Below are positions 6,552 to 15,252 of a stretch of 64,000 bases of DNA, one piece after another. The notes below the pieces were generated by a model. That model ran no database searches and was not told the origin of the DNA. It worked only from the letters and a program-made list of their open reading frames with translations. Positions within the stretch are counted from its first letter, which is position 1. Every line of letters begins with the position of its first letter. Location: contig NZ_JAHXPB010000001.1 of the NCBI RefSeq assembly GCF_023147505.1, positions 310,001 through 374,000 on the forward strand, read 5' to 3'. The translations under genes and the position numbers were made by a program. The stretch is from Brevundimonas sp. EYE_349 (lineage in GTDB: Bacteria > Pseudomonadota > Alphaproteobacteria > Caulobacterales > Caulobacteraceae).

Positions 6552-9500
6552 TCAGTGGAAATCCCGCGACCCCGGCAGGATGCGGATGTTTCGCGGGTGG
6601 CGGTGTGTGGGTTGGCGAGGCTGCTGAGGGTGAGCCACGACGTCGGCGCGGGCCAGTTGAATATTGGTCTGCCGGTCCTGCGACAGGGTTTCCAACTCGG
6701 TGGATCGATCAAAGACCTTATGGACCACGACATGGACCACATCCTCCGGGCTCTTTTCTATGACGCCCTCGACCAGCATCAGGCGCGCGGACATCACCTC
6801 GCGTCGGAACTGTTCGAACATACGCGCCCATAGGACGACATTGGTGATCCCGGTCTCGTCTTCCAGCGTCACGAAGATCGCATTGCCCTTGCCTGGTCTT
6901 TGACGCACCAGAACCACGCCGGCCACCTGAACCCGGGTTCCGCCTTTAAGGGCTTCCGCCGCCTGGCACGTCAGAACGCCTTCGGCATTGAAGGTCGGGC
7001 GCAGGATGTGCATGGGGTGCGCCTTCAGCGACAGGCGCGTGGTCTGGTAGTCGGCCGCCACATGCTCTCCCAACGACATCTGCGGCAGGCGACAATCGGG
7101 CTCGTCGCCCAGTTCTCGCGCATCGGCCGCGGCGAACAGGGGCAGGGGGGCGTCGTCTGGAAGCCGGCGGACGGCCCATAACCCCTCTCGCCGCCCCAGA
7201 TTCAAGGAGCGAAAAGCGTCCGCGTCCGCAAGCTTGCGCATCGCCGCAGTCGGCAATGCGGCGCGTCGCGCAAGGTTCTCCACGTCGCGGAAAGCCGACC
7301 CGATCCTGGCCTGAACCAAGGCTGTCGCCCAATCCTCTCTGAACCCGTCGATCTGACGCAGCCCCAAGCGCAAAGCCGGCTCGCCCGAGGTCGGCTCCAG
7401 GGCATTGTCCCAGTCGCTGAACGCCACGTCGATCGGCCGGATTTCCACGCCCCCTATCTCATGGGCTTCGCGCACGATCTGAGCCGGCGCGTAGAAGCCC
7501 ATCGGCTGGCTGTTGAGCAAGGCGCAGGCGAAGGCGGCCGGATAGCGACATTTGAGATAGGCCGAGACATAGACCAGGCGGGCGAAGGACACGGCGTGGC
7601 TTTCGGGAAATCCGTAGGAACCGAACCCCTTGATCTGATTGAAGCATCGGCGTGCGAAGTCCGCGTCGTAACCCCGCGCGATCATATTCGTGACCATCAG
7701 GCCCTCGAACCGCTCCAGATCGCCTTCGCCCTTGAACGTGCCCATGGCCTTGCGAAGACCGTTGGCCTGTTCGGGCGTGAACTGGGCGGCGACCATGGCG
7801 ATCTTCATCGCCTGTTCCTGGAAGAGCGGCACGCCCAGGGTCTTCTTGACGATGGACTCCAACTCGTCCTGCGGATGTTCGAGCCCGGGCCGGGGGTAGT
7901 CCGGTTCTTCCAATCCGGCGCGCCGCCGCAGATAGGGATGGACCATGTCGCCCTGGATCGGGCCGGGTCGGACGATCGCCACCTGGATGGCGAGGTCGTA
8001 GAATTTTTCCGGTTTCAGGCGTGGCAGCATATTGATCTGGGCGCGGCTTTCGACCTGGAACACGCCGATCGAATGCCCCTTCCGCAGCATGGCGAAGACA
8101 TCCTCCTGGTCGTCTTCGATGGTGTGCAAGGCATAGGTCTTGGCGTGGTTCGCCTGGATCAGATCGAAGGCTTTTCTGACGCAGGTCAGCATGCCGAGCG
8201 CCAGGACATCCACCTTCATGAGACCCAGGTCGTCGATGTCGTCCTTGTCCCATTCGATAAAGGTGCGGTCCGGCATGGCCCCATTGTGGATGGGCACGAT
8301 CTCGTCCAGCCGACCCCGCGTCAGGACAAAACCGCCGACATGCTGGCTGAGGTGACGGGGGAAGTTCAACAGGCGCGAGGCCATCTTCACCGCGCGCGAA
8401 ATCATTGGATTGGCGGGGTCCATGCCGGCCTGTTCGACATGAGCCTGGGTGATATCCGCGCCCCAACTGCCCCAGTGACTGGCGGCGAGACGTGCGGTCA
8501 CATCCTCGCTGAGCCCCAGAACCTTGCCGACTTCACGGATGGCGCTGCGGGGGCGGAAATGGATAACGGTGGCGGCGATGCCCGCGCGATGTCGCCCATA
8601 ATCCTGGTAAAGATACTGGATGATCTCTTCGCGCCGCTCGTGTTCGAAATCCACGTCAATGTCGGGCGGTTCGCCGCGACTGGATGACAGGAAACGTTCG
8701 AACAGAAGATCATGCTGCGCGGGGTTCACGCTGGTGATGCCCAGCACGTAACAGACGGCGGAATTGGCCGCCGACCCCCGTCCCTGACACAGGATGCCCA
8801 AGTTCTCCGCCTTCTGGACGATGCGGTGGATGGTCAGGAAATAGGGAGCGTATTCGGCCGTCTTGATGAAGGTGAGCTCCTTTTCCAGCGTCGCGCGCAC
8901 GCTTTCGGGAATGCCGTCGGGATAACGCATTCCGGCATTGCGCCACGTCAAATGACTCAACCAATCATCAGGCGTCTTGTCCGGCGGTATGGGCTCATGG
9001 GGATATTCGTATTTGAGATGCGCCTTCAGATCGAACATCACGCGCGCCAGAAAATCGGTCGTCTCAGGCACTGCGGCGGGGTAATCCCTGAACAGCCGTT
9101 TCATCTCGGAGGCGGTTTTGAGATGGCGTTCCGCATTGGCTAACAGCCGGTGGCCGGCGACCTCCAGGGTGGTGTTTTCGCGGATACAGGTCAGGACGTC
9201 CTGTAGGTCACGCTGCTCCGGCGCGTGGTACAGCACGTCATTGACCGCCAGCAGGGGAACGCCCGTGTTTCGAGCCATGGCCTGCAATCGCGCGAGGCGG
9301 CGGCGGTCATCTCCCTTTCGGAGCATGGCGGCGCCCAACCAGACCGCACCGGGCGCGCCCTGGGCGATCCGAGACAAGGTGGCCTCAAACCCCGCCAGCC
9401 GATCGGGCGGCATGACGATAAGCAGGATGTCTTCGGGAGCGGCCAGCAAATCGTGAAGACCGATTTCGCACTGGCCTTTCTTCGCGCGCCGATTTCCCAG

Positions 9501-9926
9501 CGTGAGCAACCGCGTCAGACGTCCCCATCCGGCGCGGGTTTCGGGATAGGCGAGGATGTCGGGCGCGCCGTCGCTGAAAACCAGACGCGCGCCCAGGATC
9601 AGTTTGAAGGTCTGGGCGCGCCGCCTGACCTGGTCGGATAGGGCCGGATCAATGGTGTGGTCTTCATCGACGGTGACTTCACCCGGCCCCGAGCCTTCTC
9701 GTCGAAAGTCAGGCGGAAGAAGACCATGTTCTCGCAAGGCCTTTAGCGCGCTCCAGGCGCGGACCACGCCGGCGACGGTGTTGCGATCCGCGATGCCCAT
9801 GCCGGCATGACCCCGCAGGAGCGCCGTCGCCACCATCTGTTTGGGGGATGAGGCCCCGTGAAGAAACGAGAAGTTGGTCGTCGTCGCCAGTTCGGCGTAA
9901 TCGCCAGAAGGATCAGGTTCGATCAT
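6552..9926 (-). CDS. dnaE2: error-prone DNA polymerase III alpha subunit DnaE2
   Basis: A 1124-residue C-family polymerase of the DnaE2 (ImuC) type, the catalytic member of the SOS mutasome that performs mutagenic translesion synthesis with ImuA and ImuB. The N-terminal PHP domain starts YAELATTTNFSFLHGAS. The palm carries the catalytic pair in PDIDVDFEHER. A C-terminal OB-fold segment (RVQVAGVVLVRQRPGKG onward) is present. The start ATG at 9926 overlaps the imuB stop (ATGA, 9926-9923), which excludes an in-frame GTG-type extension of eight codons. Regulation is by the LexA box in front of imuA, at the head of this three-gene operon. Confidence 0.96.
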   Translation of the reverse strand: MIEPDPSGDYAELATTTNFSFLHGASSPKQMVATALLRGHAGMGIADRNTVAGVVRAWSALKALREHGLLPPDFRREGSGPGEVTVDEDHTIDPALSDQVRRRAQTFKLILGARLVFSDGAPDILAYPETRAGWGRLTRLLTLGNRRAKKGQCEIGLHDLLAAPEDILLIVMPPDRLAGFEATLSRIAQGAPGAVWLGAAMLRKGDDRRRLARLQAMARNTGVPLLAVNDVLYHAPEQRDLQDVLTCIRENTTLEVAGHRLLANAERHLKTASEMKRLFRDYPAAVPETTDFLARVMFDLKAHLKYEYPHEPIPPDKTPDDWLSHLTWRNAGMRYPDGIPESVRATLEKELTFIKTAEYAPYFLTIHRIVQKAENLGILCQGRGSAANSAVCYVLGITSVNPAQHDLLFERFLSSSRGEPPDIDVDFEHERREEIIQYLYQDYGRHRAGIAATVIHFRPRSAIREVGKVLGLSEDVTARLAASHWGSWGADITQAHVEQAGMDPANPMISRAVKMASRLLNFPRHLSQHVGGFVLTRGRLDEIVPIHNGAMPDRTFIEWDKDDIDDLGLMKVDVLALGMLTCVRKAFDLIQANHAKTYALHTIEDDQEDVFAMLRKGHSIGVFQVESRAQINMLPRLKPEKFYDLAIQVAIVRPGPIQGDMVHPYLRRRAGLEEPDYPRPGLEHPQDELESIVKKTLGVPLFQEQAMKIAMVAAQFTPEQANGLRKAMGTFKGEGDLERFEGLMVTNMIARGYDADFARRCFNQIKGFGSYGFPESHAVSFARLVYVSAYLKCRYPAAFACALLNSQPMGFYAPAQIVREAHEIGGVEIRPIDVAFSDWDNALEPTSGEPALRLGLRQIDGFREDWATALVQARIGSAFRDVENLARRAALPTAAMRKLADADAFRSLNLGRREGLWAVRRLPDDAPLPLFAAADARELGDEPDCRLPQMSLGEHVAADYQTTRLSLKAHPMHILRPTFNAEGVLTCQAAEALKGGTRVQVAGVVLVRQRPGKGNAIFVTLEDETGITNVVLWARMFEQFRREVMSARLMLVEGVIEKSPEDVVHVVVHKVFDRSTELETLSQDRQTNIQLARADVVAHPQQPRQPTHRHPRNIRILPGSRDFH

Positions 9927-11482
9927 GCGAACAGGCCATGGATGAACCAACGTTGCTGTTCATCGACGCCGTATTCGCCTTGACGAAACAGCCAGAAACG
10001 GCGGCCGTCCGTGTCCTCCACGCGATAGTAGTCGCGGGTGCGCTGTCCCGGCGCACGCCACCATTCTCCAGCGATCCGCTCCGGCCCTTCGGCGCGTGTG
10101 ACCTGGTGCAGAACGCGACGCCAGCGGAACTTCAACGGATGACCGTCGGGCACTTCGGCCAGGGTCTCGATCGGCTGAGGCGGATCGAACAGCTGCAAGG
10201 GGCGCAAGGGCGGATCGTCCGGGTCCAGGTCAGGCCAGTCGCCGTCGCCGGACCGGGCCGAGGCCTGAACCCGTCGCGAGGCGCGTTCTGGAATATGGGA
10301 CGCGAACGGCTCGAACCGGATCACCGCCTCGGGACCCAGCCGGGCGGTGAGTTGATCCACCAGCAGGCTGAGGGACTCTTCGCCCGGCGCGTCCTCCTCT
10401 AGTCCCTGCTGAGTCGGTGTCAGGACCTGCGTCCACACGACCGTCATCCGCGTCTGATCGAACCCGAATCCGGGATCCAGCGGATTGGGCAAGGCCGCGA
10501 TCCGTTCCTGAAACAACCTCAGGATCGCCTTTTCATCCCGTGTCGGTCGCCCCGTGCGCACGACAATGCGCCGCACCGCGCCATCCACGCGATAGAAGCC
10601 CGCCTCGAAGGCGCGGCCGCCCAGGCTGATCTGGTCCAACTGGGTCATGGTCTCGATCAGCAGGTCGGACAGGATGCGGTCGATATCCTCCAGAGTCGTG
10701 ATCGGCTCGAAGAAAACCCGGTCGACAACCACGGGAGCGGGGGGACGATGAGGGACGATGCGAATGTCCTCTTCACCCAGGATGCGCGCCAATCGGTTCG
10801 GGAACCCGACGCCAAATCGCGCGGCCAAGGGCGCGCTCGCCCGGTCGTCCAGATCGCCCAGTCGCTTCAAGCCCAAGCGGCGCAAAGCCACCTCGTCCTT
10901 GTCGGGCAGTTCCAGCGCGGCGACCGGCAAACGGCGGACAGCCTGGCGATCCTGCCCCGGTTCGAACAGGCCGCCGGGACCGAAGCGAACAAGCGCGCGC
11001 GCGGCCTGCGGCGTTGCAGCCAGGGCGCACCGGGTCTGAAGGCCGAAGTGCTCGCCGCGAGCTTGGACTGCGTGCAGCAGCCCCTTTTCGTCGCCGAACA
11101 GATGCGCGCAGCCGGTTGCGTCCAGGATCAGGCCATCCGCAGGATCAAGCGCGATCATGGGGGTGAAGCGGTCGAAATCCTCCAGAACCTGTTCGAGAAA
11201 GGCGGCATCAGCATCCGCCAAATGCGGGACGACACGCAGATCCGGCGTGCGTGCGCGGGCGTCGGCCAGGCTCAGTCCAGGCGTCAGCCCCACTCGTGCG
11301 GCCGATGGATCGACAGCGGCCAGCCTCAGTGCGCCCTTGACCTTTTCCGTCAGAACCAAGGGCGAGGTATGGTCAGGCGGCGTATCGTCTTTCGCCTCCT
11401 GGCGCAGCAGTCGGTCGCTGGCCAGCCAAGGAAACCAGACCGCCAGGTAACGGCGGGGGCGGCTGAAATGATCTCTGCTCAC
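9923..11482 (-). CDS. imuB: ImuB, Y-family polymerase-like mutasome subunit
   Basis: A 519-residue Y-family-related protein. ImuB has lost polymerase activity and acts as the scaffold that ties DnaE2 and ImuA to the beta clamp. The N-terminus RRYLAVWFPWLASDRL is typical. The palm acidic residues of active Y-family enzymes are not evident, as expected for ImuB. PLRPLQLFDPP at about residues 420-430 fits a beta-clamp-binding motif of the QxxLxLF type. The start at 11482 lies 110 nt inside imuA; no later start would keep the conserved N-terminus, so the long overlap appears real. The stop overlaps the dnaE2 start. Confidence 0.93.
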   Translation of the reverse strand: MSRDHFSRPRRYLAVWFPWLASDRLLRQEAKDDTPPDHTSPLVLTEKVKGALRLAAVDPSAARVGLTPGLSLADARARTPDLRVVPHLADADAAFLEQVLEDFDRFTPMIALDPADGLILDATGCAHLFGDEKGLLHAVQARGEHFGLQTRCALAATPQAARALVRFGPGGLFEPGQDRQAVRRLPVAALELPDKDEVALRRLGLKRLGDLDDRASAPLAARFGVGFPNRLARILGEEDIRIVPHRPPAPVVVDRVFFEPITTLEDIDRILSDLLIETMTQLDQISLGGRAFEAGFYRVDGAVRRIVVRTGRPTRDEKAILRLFQERIAALPNPLDPGFGFDQTRMTVVWTQVLTPTQQGLEEDAPGEESLSLLVDQLTARLGPEAVIRFEPFASHIPERASRRVQASARSGDGDWPDLDPDDPPLRPLQLFDPPQPIETLAEVPDGHPLKFRWRRVLHQVTRAEGPERIAGEWWRAPGQRTRDYYRVEDTDGRRFWLFRQGEYGVDEQQRWFIHGLFA

Positions 11483-12161
11483 GATCCCACTCCACGATGC
11501 TTGTTCCTGTCTGCCCGCCGCCCCGCCGCCGCAGCAGGGTCACGGAAAAAGACGGACGGCCCGGCGCTCCGCCTTCCAGGGGGACCGAGGCCGATGAGGC
11601 CACAGACCATCGGCTTTCGGCGGCGCTGGGGCAGGGCGCGGCGGCGGCGCGCGCCAGAAACAGTGTTCCCCCTCCGGTTTCAGCCGCCAGCGCCAGACGT
11701 CGGCTGGCCGTCATGCTGAAAGCCTTCGCTTCGCCCCAGGCGCTCAACACCACCGCGCCCACGGCGAGACAGCGCAAAGCCTCTTCACCCACGGCCAGCA
11801 GGGTGTGCACGTCGCGAGTCCGCACCAGCAGAATGTCACGGGCCGACAGGCCCATTTCATGCAGGCCACGCCCGTAAGGGCGCCCCGTCTCTTGCGCCAT
11901 CATGTCGTGCATGCCCCACAGGATCGGCCGATCCCCCCTGATGGTCTGGGCCATCCCCAATCCGAAAGCGTTGAGAGCCACGGCGTCCGCTGGCGTCGCG
12001 GCATAGAGGTCATGCACGACCCCTGGGATCAAAGGCGCAAGAGGGGTGTCACATATCCCGCGCGCGCCGATGGCGACCCGACGATCACCAAGCCGCTCAA
12101 GCCTTTCCAGCCGAGCCTTCAAAGCCGCCAAGGCGTCAGGTTGCGAACAAATGTTCCTCAT
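11373..12161 (-). CDS. imuA: ImuA, RecA-like mutasome subunit
   Basis: A 262-residue SulA/RecA-like protein, first gene of the imuA-imuB-dnaE2 cassette; ImuA helps the mutasome work at damaged DNA. Recognisable parts are the RecA-like region around ILWGMHDMMAQETGRPYG and DILLVRTRD. The C-terminal GTSIVEWDREQRSF block matches the usual ImuA ending, after which a Pro-rich tail runs into imuB. I set the start at ATG 12161; it sits inside the spacer of the LexA box and has no Shine-Dalgarno, which suggests a leaderless mRNA. An in-frame TTG at 12179 is the alternative. Overlap with imuB is 110 nt. Confidence 0.86.
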   Translation of the reverse strand: MRNICSQPDALAALKARLERLERLGDRRVAIGARGICDTPLAPLIPGVVHDLYAATPADAVALNAFGLGMAQTIRGDRPILWGMHDMMAQETGRPYGRGLHEMGLSARDILLVRTRDVHTLLAVGEEALRCLAVGAVVLSAWGEAKAFSMTASRRLALAAETGGGTLFLARAAAAPCPSAAESRWSVASSASVPLEGGAPGRPSFSVTLLRRRGGGQTGTSIVEWDREQRSFQPPPPLPGGLVSLAGQRPTAAPGGERRYAA

Positions 12162-12167
12162 TTGTTC
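12153..12167 (-). promoter_or_regulatory. LexA (SOS) box GTTC-N7-GTTC
   Basis: The sequence GTTCCTCATTTGTTC on the plus strand matches the alphaproteobacterial LexA consensus GTTC-N7-GTTC exactly. Read on the imuA strand it is GAAC-AAATGAG-GAAC, with the proposed imuA ATG inside the 7-nt spacer. LexA bound here would cover the transcription start and start codon. Confidence 0.88.
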
Positions 12168-12169
12168 TA

Positions 12170-12198
12170 GAAAGCCCAAAACCTCTAACCAGAGTCAA
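12170..12198 (-). promoter_or_regulatory. candidate imuA promoter
   Basis: On the minus strand TTGACT (12198-12193) is followed after 17 nt by GCTTTC (12175-12170). The -35 is near consensus; the -10 is weak but begins with the GCT seen in Caulobacter housekeeping promoters. Transcription would start at about 12164-12161, at or beside the proposed ATG, agreeing with a leaderless message repressed by the overlapping LexA box. Confidence 0.4.
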
Positions 12199-12343
12199 GC
12201 AGAGCAATGGGCTAGGTTTCAGAGACCTGTGCTTAAGGGAGCACACGGAATGCATAACAAGGTACCGGTTTCGACTCGCATCAAGTATCGCCTAAGATAT
12301 ATTATGCGAAATAACTGTCGTTCGGTTGTCTAGTCGTCGCTAT

Positions 12344-13144
12344 TCAATGGCCTAGCCGGCTTTCCTCAGCCGTCGCTTGGTAAGTGGCCGGCGTTTGCGC
12401 TGGCGGGGGCTGGTTGGTGAGTCGGACGCCTTTGAGCCAGAGCTTGAGCGCTTCCCAATGGATCGCAGCCATGACCTTAAGCGTCATCAGCGGGATGGAC
12501 GCAGCGACGGATACGATGACGCGATCGGTCAGGGGTTGGCGCCAAGCCTTCATGGCGGCGTTGATCAGGACGCCGTCGGCGTCCAGGCCGTCGATGGTCA
12601 TGTCCAGTTGATCGCCCGGCGCATGGCCGCGAAACCGATAGTCCATCTCCATGCCCATGAATGGCGAGACATAGAGCGCCTTGGCCGCCCCCTGACGGAT
12701 CAGGCCCTTGGCTTGGTCGGCCGCCGGCACAGGAATGACATAGACGTGACGCACGCCGAAGGTGCTGGTTACCTCATAAACCATGGCCGCCAAACGCTCA
12801 TCGGGATGATGGCAGTAATAGAGGCTGATCGGATTGAAGACGTAGCCCAAGACGCGGGGCATGGTTAACAGGCGGACCGGCCCCAAACCGATGTCGATCC
12901 CGGCCCGCGCCAGCCATGCCTGAACCTGGGGCCTGAGATCGCCGGAGCCGTCGCCATAGTCTCGGTCATGGAAGGACAGCAGGTTGAAACGGTTGCGAGA
13001 GAAAAGACGTAGCCGCCGGGCTGCGTCTTCGATCTCGCTCAGGTCCAGAAACAGCCAGAAGACACGGTAATCCAACTGGTGAACCTTGGGTCGCAGCCGA
13101 CGGTGCATGACCCGGCCGCGATAGAGGGCCGATGCCCCGCTCAT
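12344..13144 (-). CDS. DUF1365 family protein
   Basis: A 266-residue DUF1365 protein (ALYRGRVMHRRLRPKVHQLDYRVF at the N-terminus, broken here for reading as ALYRGRVMHRRLRP then KVHQLDY; VLGYVFNPISLYYCHH in the middle). The family is usually found beside an FAD-dependent amine-oxidase-like protein, as here, and often with a cyclopropane-fatty-acid-synthase-like methylase and sigma-E. Its chemistry is unsettled; a role in oxidative modification of membrane fatty acids is inferred from that company. The start ATG overlaps the stop of the upstream oxidoreductase (ATGA at 13144-13141), so both are expressed from the sigma-E-type promoter at about 14524-14553. Confidence 0.85.
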   Translation of the reverse strand: MSGASALYRGRVMHRRLRPKVHQLDYRVFWLFLDLSEIEDAARRLRLFSRNRFNLLSFHDRDYGDGSGDLRPQVQAWLARAGIDIGLGPVRLLTMPRVLGYVFNPISLYYCHHPDERLAAMVYEVTSTFGVRHVYVIPVPAADQAKGLIRQGAAKALYVSPFMGMEMDYRFRGHAPGDQLDMTIDGLDADGVLINAAMKAWRQPLTDRVIVSVAASIPLMTLKVMAAIHWEALKLWLKGVRLTNQPPPAQTPATYQATAEESRLGH

Positions 13145-14478
13145 GCCGCGCGTTCAAGATATGGGGTCGGGCTGGCGATTAGATGGATGCGGCCGCTCTC
13201 GTTATCGACCGCCCAGGGCCGGCGCACACCACCCAACTGTTCGGCGACGGCCAGGCCGGATTGCAGGCCGTCCTCGTGGAAGCCGGCGCCGAAGTGCGCG
13301 CCGCAGAACCAGACGCCCCCCTGCCCTTGCAGGCTCCACAACTGCTTCTGGGCGGCGACGGCGGCCGGATCGAAGATCGGGTGTTCGTAGATCTCGCTGC
13401 GCAGAAGGGTGTCGGGACGCGGCGGACGCGGCGGGTTCAGGGTCACGAACAGATCGTCGCCCGCCAGCCCCTGGAGCCGGTTCATCCAGTAGGTGACACA
13501 CAGGCCGGAGTCCGCTCCGATATAGTTCCAACTGGCCCAGGCGCGGCGACGACGCGGCATCAGGGAGGCGTCCGTATGCAACACGGTCAGATTGCGACTG
13601 TAGCGGAAGGCGCCCAGCAGCGACTGCTCGGCCGAGGTAGGCTGATCCAGCATGGCCAGCGCCTGGTCCGCGTGGGCGCCGATGACGACATGATCGAAAC
13701 GTTCGACGCCGCCGTGGCTGTCGTGAACGATCACGCCGTCGTCGGTGCGACCGATCAAGACGACGCCGTGATCCAGCCGAATGTCCTGAAGCGCGCGCGC
13801 CAGGTGTTCGACATAGACGCGGCTGCCGCCCTCGACCGTGCGCCACATCGGGCGCCCCACTAGTTTCAGCAGACCATGATTGCCGCAGAAGCGGATGAAG
13901 GACTCCGCCGGATAGTCCATCAGCGTATGGGCCGGCGACGACCAGATGGCGGCGGCCATCGGCAGCAGGTGATCGTCGCGAAACGCCTCGCTGAACCCTT
14001 CGCGTTTCAAATAGTCGCCCAGCGTCAGGGACGGATCGTTCAGACCGACCAGATCGCGCGGCGCCTCGCGATAGAAGCGCAGAATTTCGGTCAGCATGGA
14101 CCAGAAGCGCGGCCTCAGGGCATTGCGACGCTGGGCGAACAGGCCCGGGGCCGCGTATTCGAACCGTCCATCATCCAGCGACACGGCGAACGACATGTCG
14201 GTGGCGCGGGTCTGAATCCCCAGATGCGTGAAAAGGGCGATCAGATTGGGATATGTGGCGTCGTTGAAGCAGATGAATCCGGTATCCACCGCGATCTCGC
14301 CGGACGGCACGCCCGCCGTCACCGTATTGGTGTGCCCGCCCAGACGGTCCGCCTTTTCATAGAGCGTGACCCGGTGTTTCTGCGATAGAAGCCAGGCTGA
14401 GGACAGGGCCGCGACGCCCGAACCGACAACGGCGATCTTCAGGGGTTCGAGGGACGATCTTGCGGGCGAGACGGACAT
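13141..14478 (-). CDS. FAD-dependent amine-oxidase-like oxidoreductase
   Basis: A 445-residue flavoprotein with an N-terminal Rossmann dinucleotide motif (IAVVGSGVAALSSAWLL, about 14-30, then the YEKADRLGGHTNT FAD motif) of the NAD(P)/FAD amine oxidoreductase family. Family members next to DUF1365 and sigma-E/ChrR are tied to fatty-acid modification under photo-oxidative stress. GGAG precedes the ATG at 14478 by a usual distance. It heads a two-gene minus-strand operon with DUF1365, transcribed divergently from rpoE-chrR. The cyclopropane-synthase-like methylase that often accompanies this pair is not in the window. Confidence 0.85.
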   Translation of the reverse strand: MSVSPARSSLEPLKIAVVGSGVAALSSAWLLSQKHRVTLYEKADRLGGHTNTVTAGVPSGEIAVDTGFICFNDATYPNLIALFTHLGIQTRATDMSFAVSLDDGRFEYAAPGLFAQRRNALRPRFWSMLTEILRFYREAPRDLVGLNDPSLTLGDYLKREGFSEAFRDDHLLPMAAAIWSSPAHTLMDYPAESFIRFCGNHGLLKLVGRPMWRTVEGGSRVYVEHLARALQDIRLDHGVVLIGRTDDGVIVHDSHGGVERFDHVVIGAHADQALAMLDQPTSAEQSLLGAFRYSRNLTVLHTDASLMPRRRRAWASWNYIGADSGLCVTYWMNRLQGLAGDDLFVTLNPPRPPRPDTLLRSEIYEHPIFDPAAVAAQKQLWSLQGQGGVWFCGAHFGAGFHEDGLQSGLAVAEQLGGVRRPWAVDNESGRIHLIASPTPYLERAA

Positions 14479-14523
14479 GGAGGCTCCAGGGCGCGCCCGC
14501 AGGCGCGGCGACGACGCATGGAG

Positions 14524-14553
14524 GATTTACGGCCCTGCGTCATGATCGGATCG
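14524..14553 (-). promoter_or_regulatory. candidate sigma-E (ECF11-type) promoter, oxidoreductase operon
   Basis: On the minus strand CGATCC (14553-14548), 18 nt, then TAAATC (14529-14524). This is one mismatch in the -35 from the TGATCC-N18-TAAGA pattern known for Rhodobacter RpoE. Predicted start at about 14517, giving a leader of about 40 nt to the oxidoreductase ATG at 14478. Confidence 0.5.
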
Positions 14554-14557
14554 CGAT

Positions 14558-14586
14558 TGATCCAGACATTTCCGCCCGCCGTATTA
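14558..14586 (+). promoter_or_regulatory. candidate sigma-E (ECF11-type) promoter, rpoE-chrR
   Basis: TGATCC (14558-14563), 18 nt, then TATTA (14582-14586). The -35 is a perfect match to the RpoE/ChrR-group consensus, so the sigma gene probably drives its own transcription. Predicted start at about 14594, about 80 nt before the chosen rpoE ATG at 14674. The -35 lies 5 bp from that of the divergent promoter. Confidence 0.55.
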
Positions 14587-14673
14587 GGGTTCATGCATGG
14601 CGAACCCCAATCCTTCGCACCCACACGGTCCGCAACCTTGGCGCCCCGACCGGGCGTCTCCCGTTCTGGCCGA

Positions 14674-15252
14674 ATGACCCGTCCTGACGCGCCCCTGGAT
14701 CCCCGGCTGCACGATCAGATGATCGAGGCGATCGCGCTGCGGCGCGACCGGGCGGCGTTCGCTTGCCTGTTCGAATATTTTGCGCCGCGCCTGAAGGCCT
14801 GGCTGATCAAGTCCGGGGCCACGCCGGGCGCGGCGGAGGATTTCGCCCAGGACGCCATGCTGACGGTTTGGCGCAAGGCCGATCTGTTCGATGGCCGCAA
14901 GGCGCGGGCGGCGACCTGGATCTTCACCATCGCTCGCAATCGCCGCCTGGACATCCTGCGTCGCGACGCCCGGCCGCTGCCGACGCCTGAGATCGAACTG
15001 GCGGGTGAAGACGTTCTGCGGCCGGACGAGCTGTTGTCCATGTCCCAGGATGCCGACCGGGTGCGTGACGCCCTGGCCCGTCTGAGCCCCGAACATGTCG
15101 AGGTGCTGCGCCTCGCCTTCTTTGTCGACAGTTCCCATTCCGAAATCGCGCGTCAGTTGGATCTGCCGCTGGGCACCGTGAAATCCCGCATTCGAAACGC
15201 CATGACCAAGCTTCGCCTGATACTCGCTCCGTCCGAAGAGGCCTCGCGATGA
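14674..15252 (+). CDS. rpoE: ECF RNA polymerase sigma factor, RpoE/ECF11-like
   Basis: A 192-residue ECF sigma factor. Region 2 includes AFACLFEYFAPRLKAWL and AEDFAQDAMLTVWRKA; region 4 includes EIARQLDLPLGTVKSRI, a typical helix-turn-helix. Pairing with a ChrR cupin anti-sigma identifies the ECF11 group, which answers singlet oxygen and organic peroxide. I chose ATG 14674 because the candidate promoter at 14558-14586 would start transcription downstream of the ATG at 14593. The stop overlaps the chrR start (ATGA, 15249-15252). Confidence 0.9.
   Translation: MTRPDAPLDPRLHDQMIEAIALRRDRAAFACLFEYFAPRLKAWLIKSGATPGAAEDFAQDAMLTVWRKADLFDGRKARAATWIFTIARNRRLDILRRDARPLPTPEIELAGEDVLRPDELLSMSQDADRVRDALARLSPEHVEVLRLAFFVDSSHSEIARQLDLPLGTVKSRIRNAMTKLRLILAPSEEASR

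Noticed and set aside
7461..8687. 408-codon open frame on the plus strand inside dnaE2
   Set aside because: It is antisense to a well-conserved polymerase and has no recognisable domain; high GC leaves such shadows open. The same holds for frames at 2609-3745, 20341-21768, 22023-23369 and 59631-61802.
12162..12179. TTG start for imuA six codons upstream
   Set aside because: It would place the start upstream of the likely transcription start and has no Shine-Dalgarno; kept only as an alternative.
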